Of a DNA stretch of 8,897 nt, positions 4,787-8,897 are shown piece after piece. This stretch comes from an uncultured Ruminococcus sp. (GTDB lineage: Bacteria > Bacillota_A > Clostridia > Oscillospirales > Ruminococcaceae). The notes beneath the pieces are model-generated. The model had not been told where the DNA came from, did not search any database, and saw only the letters and a list, made by a program, of their open reading frames with translations. A program made the position numbers and the translations under genes. The stretch spans positions 1 through 8,897 of the forward strand of contig CAMYYQ010000024.1 in assembly GCA_947303535.1 (NCBI GenBank). The letters run 5' to 3'. The stretch's first letter is position 1, and each line of letters opens with the position of its first letter.

Positions 4787-6099
4787 GTTTATTTAAGGAG
4801 ATTGATAACATGATCATTGACAAAATTTCGGAGGAATTCCCTGTTCTCACGGATGCTGAGAAGGAGAGAATTTTTGCAATGAGCGAAAAAAAGTACAATA
4901 TGGATAACCAGGAAAAAGATAACGTGGGTTTCGATGATGAGTCAGAAGTAAGAGGAGTTGAACAGTATAACAGACCGATATTATCAAGATTAGCAAGCAT
5001 TGCAGCAGCTGCAGCAATACTCGTAGTAGGTCTTTCCGGCGGTACGGTATTTATGAAATACAGAAAGAATAATCCCGCAACCGAACAGATAAGATCTACT
5101 GAGGCTGTTTCAGAGATCGCTACAAAGGAAGCAAAACACGACATTGCAGCAGAATATGCAGAAATAGCTTACAAGCTGACAAACAGATTTGCAGAACTGG
5201 AAAATAAATATTATAATCATGCATTAAGTGTAGATAATGATGATACTCTTACATTTAGTGTGTATAATTCAGATGCACCGGGACAGAAAGCAACTGAAAA
5301 ACACTATTACAGAGTTACCGATCCTGATTTTCAGTCAGGTGATGACCTGAAAAATGATATAAAAAGTCTGCTTACAGATGAGTTTTATAACAGACTTTTC
5401 AGTGTAAATTCAGGCAACGACTATGAGACGCTCATTATCGCGCCTCAATACGCCTACCTTTTCACAAACAGCGATTTCGACAAGGATCTCAGCAAATATG
5501 AAAACAATTCGGCTATAGACTTAGCAGATGTTAATTATCATTCACTTGATTTCATTACCTATAAAGGCGGATTCTATGTTTCATCATTCCATAATCCGCC
5601 CGTGGAAAGCGGCAGCTATTCAAGCTATCCGAATGTTATAAAAATAAAGAAAAATGGTTTCTCGGCAACTCTGTTTGCAAATTTCAAGCCTTTCATCAAC
5701 ACTGATAATTCACAGATAGGCACAAATCTGCAATTCGACTTCGTTTGCGAAAACGGCGAATGGAAGATAAGTGATATCATCATAGGTCGTAATATGGAAA
5801 GTGCAGCAGCATATGCTATCAAGGACTATTTCATAAACGACTGTGAAGAATACAATATCAAAGACCTTATGATAACAAAGGATAAATTTATTAATGACCT
5901 TGAAGAGGATGTTAAAATTTTAAGCTACAATGATGATAACAGCTGTAAGGTAGTCTGCGTCATAAAAGACAAGTATGGCAATGATTTCCTCGAATTCAAC
6001 GGAAATGTTGTATTCACATATGACGGGTTCGTATACGCCAGGGCTAATGATCGTTCCGGAATTGAACTTACCGATGTTAAGGTAAAACAAATCAAATAA
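4783..6099 (+). CDS. Probable anti-sigma factor, single-span membrane protein
   Basis: The 438-residue product has a cytoplasmic N-terminal part (about 1-65) that begins FKEIDNMIIDKISEEFP and VLTDAEKERIFAMSEKK, one membrane span after PILSRL (about 68-91), and an outside region of about 345 residues. This is the layout of an anti-sigma factor that holds the upstream ECF sigma factor and senses something outside the cell. The outside part seems to have two alpha/beta halves: the first runs to about WKISDII (around 330) with a YYRVTDPDF...LKNDIKSLLTDEFYNRLF stretch that faintly recalls IseA-type or NTF2-like folds, the second covers the last 100 residues. No zinc-binding HxxxCxxC motif of the common anti-sigma class is present, so it would be another type. 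The TTG start at 4783 is preferred because it couples to the sigma gene and keeps the first helix. Role is inferred from position and layout. Confidence 0.75.
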   Translation: MSLFKEIDNMIIDKISEEFPVLTDAEKERIFAMSEKKYNMDNQEKDNVGFDDESEVRGVEQYNRPILSRLASIAAAAAILVVGLSGGTVFMKYRKNNPATEQIRSTEAVSEIATKEAKHDIAAEYAEIAYKLTNRFAELENKYYNHALSVDNDDTLTFSVYNSDAPGQKATEKHYYRVTDPDFQSGDDLKNDIKSLLTDEFYNRLFSVNSGNDYETLIIAPQYAYLFTNSDFDKDLSKYENNSAIDLADVNYHSLDFITYKGGFYVSSFHNPPVESGSYSSYPNVIKIKKNGFSATLFANFKPFINTDNSQIGTNLQFDFVCENGEWKISDIIIGRNMESAAAYAIKDYFINDCEEYNIKDLMITKDKFINDLEEDVKILSYNDDNSCKVVCVIKDKYGNDFLEFNGNVVFTYDGFVYARANDRSGIELTDVKVKQIK

Positions 6100-6103
6100 C
6101 AGG

Positions 6104-6130
6104 AAAAGCTCCCTTTTTGGGAGCTTTTTT
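6104..6130. terminator. Bidirectional terminator between convergent genes
   Basis: GCTCCC (6108-6113) pairs with GGGAGC (6119-6124) around five T. AAAA comes before and TTTTTT after (6125-6130), so the stem can extend with A-U pairs and serve both strands. It starts five bases after the anti-sigma stop and ends two bases before the GH5 stop codon. Confidence 0.85.
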
Positions 6131-6132
6131 CT

Positions 6133-7323
6133 TTAGTTATGATTTTTTCTTACGCAAAGACCTGCCATTGGGTCTTTGTTTTTTACGCCTTTTACTATGG
6201 CTTCGATTATAGCAGGCTGAGTCTGTGTGAGATTCCGCCTGTCAAAGAGCGCAAGACCGTACTTTCCGTTGAAGCCGTTGTCCCAGTATATGGGAGTTAT
6301 ACCGTTCTTTGCGGCAGTTCCTGCAACAAAACCGTTGTAATACGCACGGTTCTCGGCTATTTTGTTTGATATAGCCTCATTTGCTATGCCCTTGTCGATA
6401 CAGCCGAATTCCCCCAGTACAACAGGTATGCCCTTGTCGATATACTTCTTTTTCAGCTTTTCAAACTGGAACTGCATATGGTTCTCGTCGCCCCAGTTGG
6501 CAACGCTGTCAGGTGAAAGTCCGTACTCGTCGGATATTTTCTGTCCCTTTTCGCCCCAGAGGAAAACGTCCTTTTCCTCTTCGCCGCAGTAGTCCCAAGG
6601 GTCGTAAAAATGCACGGAAAGGATAAGCCTTCCCTCATCTGCGGTATTGCCATTGTCCTCGGGAAAACAGAAGCCGTAATCCCCGCAGGTATAGTCTATA
6701 TTTGTATTCCAGCCGCAGACCATGAGCCAGCGGTGGGTATTGTTCTTGCCACATTCGCGGACTGTATCAACGAATATGCGGTTGTAATCATTGATATTCA
6801 CATAATACTCGGGTACGGGATCGTGATATACGCCGTCAAAGACCTCGTTCATGCTCTCGAATATGAGGTGCTCGTCAAGGTCTGCAAAACGTTCAGCCAC
6901 CTGCCTCCACACAGCTTTGAATTTATTCTTTATGCGTTCCTGATCTTCTTCATCACAGAACAGCCAGCCGCCTTTTATGGTGTGGTAGGCATCGCCGTGG
7001 ATATTGATTATCACGAACATTTCCCTTTTATAGCAGTAATCAACTACCTCTGCTATTCTTTCGAGCCATTCATGGTCGATCATATAGCCGTTTTCATCAT
7101 CTATCTTGCTGAGGTAGGTTATGGGTATCCTTACGGTATTAAAGCCTGCATCGGCAACAGCGTCTATTATCTCCTGTGAGGTTTTCGGATTGCCCCATAC
7201 AGTCTCGCTGGGTATACCGCCGAAATTCGCTTCGAGGGTATTTCCGCAGTTCCAGCCTACGCCCATTTTTTCCGCGATCTCAGCCGATGAAGCAGTAAAT
7301 ATTCTGTTGTCTTTTCTCTCCAT
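6133..7323 (-). CDS. Glycoside hydrolase family 5, cytoplasmic endoglucanase-type enzyme
   Basis: The 396-residue product is a complete GH5 (clan A) TIM barrel that would cleave beta-1,4-linked glucan or a related polysaccharide or oligosaccharide with retention of configuration. Visible landmarks are GVGWNCGNTLEA (21-32), TVRIPITY with R65, NIHGD with H109, IFESMNE with acid/base E160, HFY with H238 and Y240, VVLGEFG with nucleophile E305, and PIYWDNG with W347. The GWNxGNTL start resembles subfamily GH5_4, but the subfamily is not certain. There is no signal peptide, dockerin or binding module, so the enzyme should act inside the cell, perhaps on imported oligosaccharides. The frame runs on to 7428 because it passes through the promoter; the ATG at 7323 follows AAAGGGG by 11 bases and is chosen because the barrel begins soon after it. 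H109 is in NIHGD where many relatives have NLHHD. Confidence 0.93.
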   Translation of the reverse strand: MERKDNRIFTASSAEIAEKMGVGWNCGNTLEANFGGIPSETVWGNPKTSQEIIDAVADAGFNTVRIPITYLSKIDDENGYMIDHEWLERIAEVVDYCYKREMFVIINIHGDAYHTIKGGWLFCDEEDQERIKNKFKAVWRQVAERFADLDEHLIFESMNEVFDGVYHDPVPEYYVNINDYNRIFVDTVRECGKNNTHRWLMVCGWNTNIDYTCGDYGFCFPEDNGNTADEGRLILSVHFYDPWDYCGEEEKDVFLWGEKGQKISDEYGLSPDSVANWGDENHMQFQFEKLKKKYIDKGIPVVLGEFGCIDKGIANEAISNKIAENRAYYNGFVAGTAAKNGITPIYWDNGFNGKYGLALFDRRNLTQTQPAIIEAIVKGVKNKDPMAGLCVRKNHN

Positions 7324-7398
7324 TACATCGGTATCCCCTTTCGCAGAATAATAAACTGTAATTATATCAGATTTGTGCTGTATTATAATGCTGTACTC

Positions 7399-7428
7399 AT
7401 TATACCATAACTTTTCCACTGTTTTCAA
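7399..7428 (-). promoter_or_regulatory. Promoter of the GH5 gene
   Basis: On the - strand TTGAAA (7428-7423) and TATAAT (7404-7399) are 18 bp apart, giving a leader of about 70 bases before the ATG at 7323. Two further TATAAT hexamers downstream (7387-7382 and 7366-7361) lack good -35 boxes. Confidence 0.75.
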
Positions 7429-7441
7429 CCTACAGTTGAAA
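7423..7441. promoter_or_regulatory. Perfect palindrome over the GH5 -35 box, candidate operator
   Basis: TTTCAAC (7423-7429) and GTTGAAA (7435-7441) are perfect inverted 7-bp arms around CTACA. The left arm contains the whole -35 hexamer of the GH5 promoter, so a dimeric regulator bound here would block it. The site is 45 bp upstream of the -35 box of the divergent dehydrogenase promoter, so it could affect both. No regulator gene is adjacent in the window, so the protein is unknown. Confidence 0.5.
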
Positions 7442-7485
7442 CAGGAGATTATATGCTACAAAAAAGCGTTTTTTCTACCCATGTA

Positions 7486-7514
7486 TTGACACTGCTCTTC
7501 AAAACAGGTACAAT
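7486..7514 (+). promoter_or_regulatory. Promoter of the alcohol dehydrogenase gene
   Basis: A consensus TTGACA (7486-7491) and TACAAT (7509-7514) are 17 bp apart. The start would be near 7521, giving a leader of about 44 bases before the ATG at 7565, with no terminator or riboswitch fold visible in it. Confidence 0.8.
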
Positions 7515-7564
7515 ATTATTATAGGTAAAAAAAGAGTATTCTATATAACGAATGAGGTAAAAAT

Positions 7565-8656
7565 ATGATGTTTTTCATGCCTGCAAAGGTAATTTATGAA
7601 TCTGACTGCGTTGTTTCTCACAGCAATGACTTAGCAGCTCTCGGTACTCACGCACTTATAGTTACAGGACATAATTCTTCACAGCGAAACGGCTCTCTTG
7701 ATGATGTTATCACTGCTCTTGAGATGCACAGCGTAAAATATACGGTATTCAATGAGACTGAGGAGAACCCTTCCGTTGAAACTGTTATGAAAGCACGGGA
7801 TATGGGACTTTCCTGCGGTGCTGACTTCGTTATCGGAGTCGGCGGCGGTTCAGCTCTCGATGCTTCAAAAGCTGTGGCAGTAATGATGAAAAATCCCGAA
7901 AGCTCATGGGAGCTTATGTATGACAATTCTGCTGCTCCCCATTTTCTGCCATTAGCTGCTGTCCCCACCACCTGCGGAACAGGCTCTGAGGTAACGGGAG
8001 TTTCTGTACTCACGCGGCACGACCTGAAAACAAAAATGTCTATGGTACACAAGGTGTTCCCGAGCCTCGCTCTCTGCGATGGTAAATACCTGCTTACTGC
8101 GCCGAAACAGCTCATTGCAAATACTGCTGTTGACGCTCTCAGCCATATGATAGAAAGCTATATCCACTCCTCTGCTTCACCGCTCAGCCGTATGTGCGCC
8201 GATAATGGCATGAAGCTCTGGAAAAGCTGCAAGGACTTCCTTGCAGGAGATATGCCCCTTGACATAAATACTGCCAATGACCTGCTCACCGCTTCTACGC
8301 TGGGCGGAATGGCTATTGCTCAGACAGGCACTACCCTGCCTCATGCTCTCAGCTATACTCTCACCTATGAGGGCGGTACCCCTCACGGTGCGGCTGTGGG
8401 AGCTTTTCAGCGCGGCTATCTCAGAAATGCCGACCGCTCCGACCGTGAACACGTTCTGTCCATGACAGGCTTTGCAGATACAGACCTGCTTGGACAGTTC
8501 ATTGCTGATATAAGCCCTGTAAACGTGTCACAGGAGCTTCTGGAAAAGGCTGGGGAAATACTCCTCGGCAATCCTAAAAAGCTTGCAAGCTGTCCATATA
8601 ATGCAGATGCGGACGTTGTACGCGATATTATCGGAGGTGTAATATGTTCTGGCTGA
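7565..8656 (+). CDS. Iron-containing (group III) alcohol dehydrogenase
   Basis: The 363-residue product is a two-domain metal-dependent NAD(P)H alcohol dehydrogenase that interconverts an alcohol and an aldehyde in the cytoplasm. The N-terminal nucleotide-binding domain begins MPAKVIYESD and carries GVGGGSALDASKAVA (91-105, with the GGGSxxD loop) and VPTTCGTGSEVT (133-144). The C-terminal helical domain carries the metal ligands D190 and H194 in DALSHMIESY, H260 in LPHALSYTL and H274 in GGTPHGAAVG, spaced D-x3-H and H-x13-H as in active members. It is slightly shorter than the usual 380 or so residues, nearer the propanediol-dehydrogenase-like branch, but the substrate cannot be read from sequence. 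The ATG at 7565 follows GAGG by 7 bases. Its last 13 bases overlap the next gene, so the two are cotranscribed. Confidence 0.93.
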   Translation: MMFFMPAKVIYESDCVVSHSNDLAALGTHALIVTGHNSSQRNGSLDDVITALEMHSVKYTVFNETEENPSVETVMKARDMGLSCGADFVIGVGGGSALDASKAVAVMMKNPESSWELMYDNSAAPHFLPLAAVPTTCGTGSEVTGVSVLTRHDLKTKMSMVHKVFPSLALCDGKYLLTAPKQLIANTAVDALSHMIESYIHSSASPLSRMCADNGMKLWKSCKDFLAGDMPLDINTANDLLTASTLGGMAIAQTGTTLPHALSYTLTYEGGTPHGAAVGAFQRGYLRNADRSDREHVLSMTGFADTDLLGQFIADISPVNVSQELLEKAGEILLGNPKKLASCPYNADADVVRDIIGGVICSG

Positions 8657-8897
8657 TACTTTTTGCACTTGCAGGCGTTATAAGTCTTGGAAGTATATTT
8701 TATCTTCTCACAAGATTCCATAAATTCGGATTTATACAGAAAATAGCCGAAAACCACAAGAATCTCTCATGGCTGCTGTGCCTTGTTCCATTGATCGGCA
8801 TAGGCTGTTTCGCACTGATAAATACCTATGCGGTAGTTATAATAATTCTTCATCTGGCAGCATTCTGGCTAATAGCTGACCTTTTGGGAAAGATAGT
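8644..8897 (+). CDS. Start of a membrane protein, possibly a metallophosphoesterase, cut by the window
   Basis: ATG at 8644 lies inside the end of the dehydrogenase gene in another frame and follows GGAGG by 6 bases. The 84 residues available begin MFWLILFALAGVISLGSIFYLL and form three hydrophobic segments (about 2-22, 42-59 and 61-80) with a basic link between the first two (TRFHKFGFIQKIAENHK). Membrane-embedded metallophosphoesterases of the YkuE-like group in Clostridia start with such spans before the catalytic domain, and FALINTYAVVIIILHLAAFWLIADL resembles that region. The catalytic domain is outside the window, so the assignment is tentative; that this is a real coupled gene is much surer. 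Confidence 0.55.
   Translation, partial: MFWLILFALAGVISLGSIFYLLTRFHKFGFIQKIAENHKNLSWLLCLVPLIGIGCFALINTYAVVIIILHLAAFWLIADLLGKI

Noticed and set aside
4737..5144. A 135-codon - strand frame opposite the start of the anti-sigma gene
   Set aside because: It overlaps two well-supported + strand genes and has no ribosome site or recognisable features.
6610..7179. A 189-codon open frame on the + strand, opposite the GH5 gene
   Set aside because: It lies wholly inside the well-supported GH5 gene, has no family features, and its reading is the mirror of GH5 codon bias.
7324..7428. Upstream extension of the GH5 frame to a TTG at 7428
   Set aside because: The TTG is the first part of the -35 box and the extension encodes promoter sequence with no export signal.
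7460..7474. AAAAAAGCGTTTTTT as a terminator
   Set aside because: The stem is A-T only with a three-base loop and lies upstream of the dehydrogenase promoter with no gene ending nearby.

Overview
The window looks like chromosomal DNA of a Ruminococcus-type gut or rumen Firmicute (Oscillospiraceae). This is an inference from three things: strong GGAGG ribosome sites with sigma-A-type TTGACA/TATAAT promoters and A+T-rich intergenic DNA; a GH5 beta-glucanase-type enzyme; and Firmicute families (GHKL kinase, DUF2975 plus YozG-like regulator, DUF4173, iron-dependent alcohol dehydrogenase). No tRNA, rRNA, insertion sequence, CRISPR array or phage gene was seen.

Left edge (1-620, + strand). The window opens in the last 79 codons of an AgrC-like GHKL sensor kinase, closed by its own terminator. 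About 320 bases follow with no convincing gene, yet they are organised. A 20-bp-period direct repeat resembles the binding sites of LytTR response regulators, the usual partners of such kinases. A promoter follows, then about 230 nt of hairpin-rich sequence with two C-rich loops, ending at a strong terminator. No + strand gene lies downstream, so this reads as a free-standing small RNA. Its layout recalls the agr/RNAIII circuit of staphylococci and is the most interesting part of the window.

Middle left (625-3984, - strand). Six tightly packed genes run leftward from one near-consensus promoter at 4031-4059: a DUF2975 membrane protein, a YozG-like XRE regulator, a single-span protein with an outside Ig-like domain, two small multi-span proteins and a DUF4173 membrane protein. 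Two near-identical 15-bp sites 21 bp apart overlap the promoter and are the likely operator of the XRE protein. The genes share the bidirectional terminator at 591-620 with the small RNA.

Middle right (4107-6130, + strand). A divergent promoter drives an ECF sigma factor and, translationally coupled through a TTG start, a single-span membrane protein that is probably its anti-sigma factor and sensor. A bidirectional terminator closes the unit and the convergent GH5 gene.

Right (6133-8897). A cytoplasmic GH5 glycoside hydrolase (- strand) and an iron-dependent alcohol dehydrogenase (+ strand) diverge from a shared 241-bp region with two good promoters. A perfect 19-bp palindrome covers the -35 box of the GH5 promoter. 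The dehydrogenase overlaps a truncated membrane protein gene that may be the start of a metallophosphoesterase.
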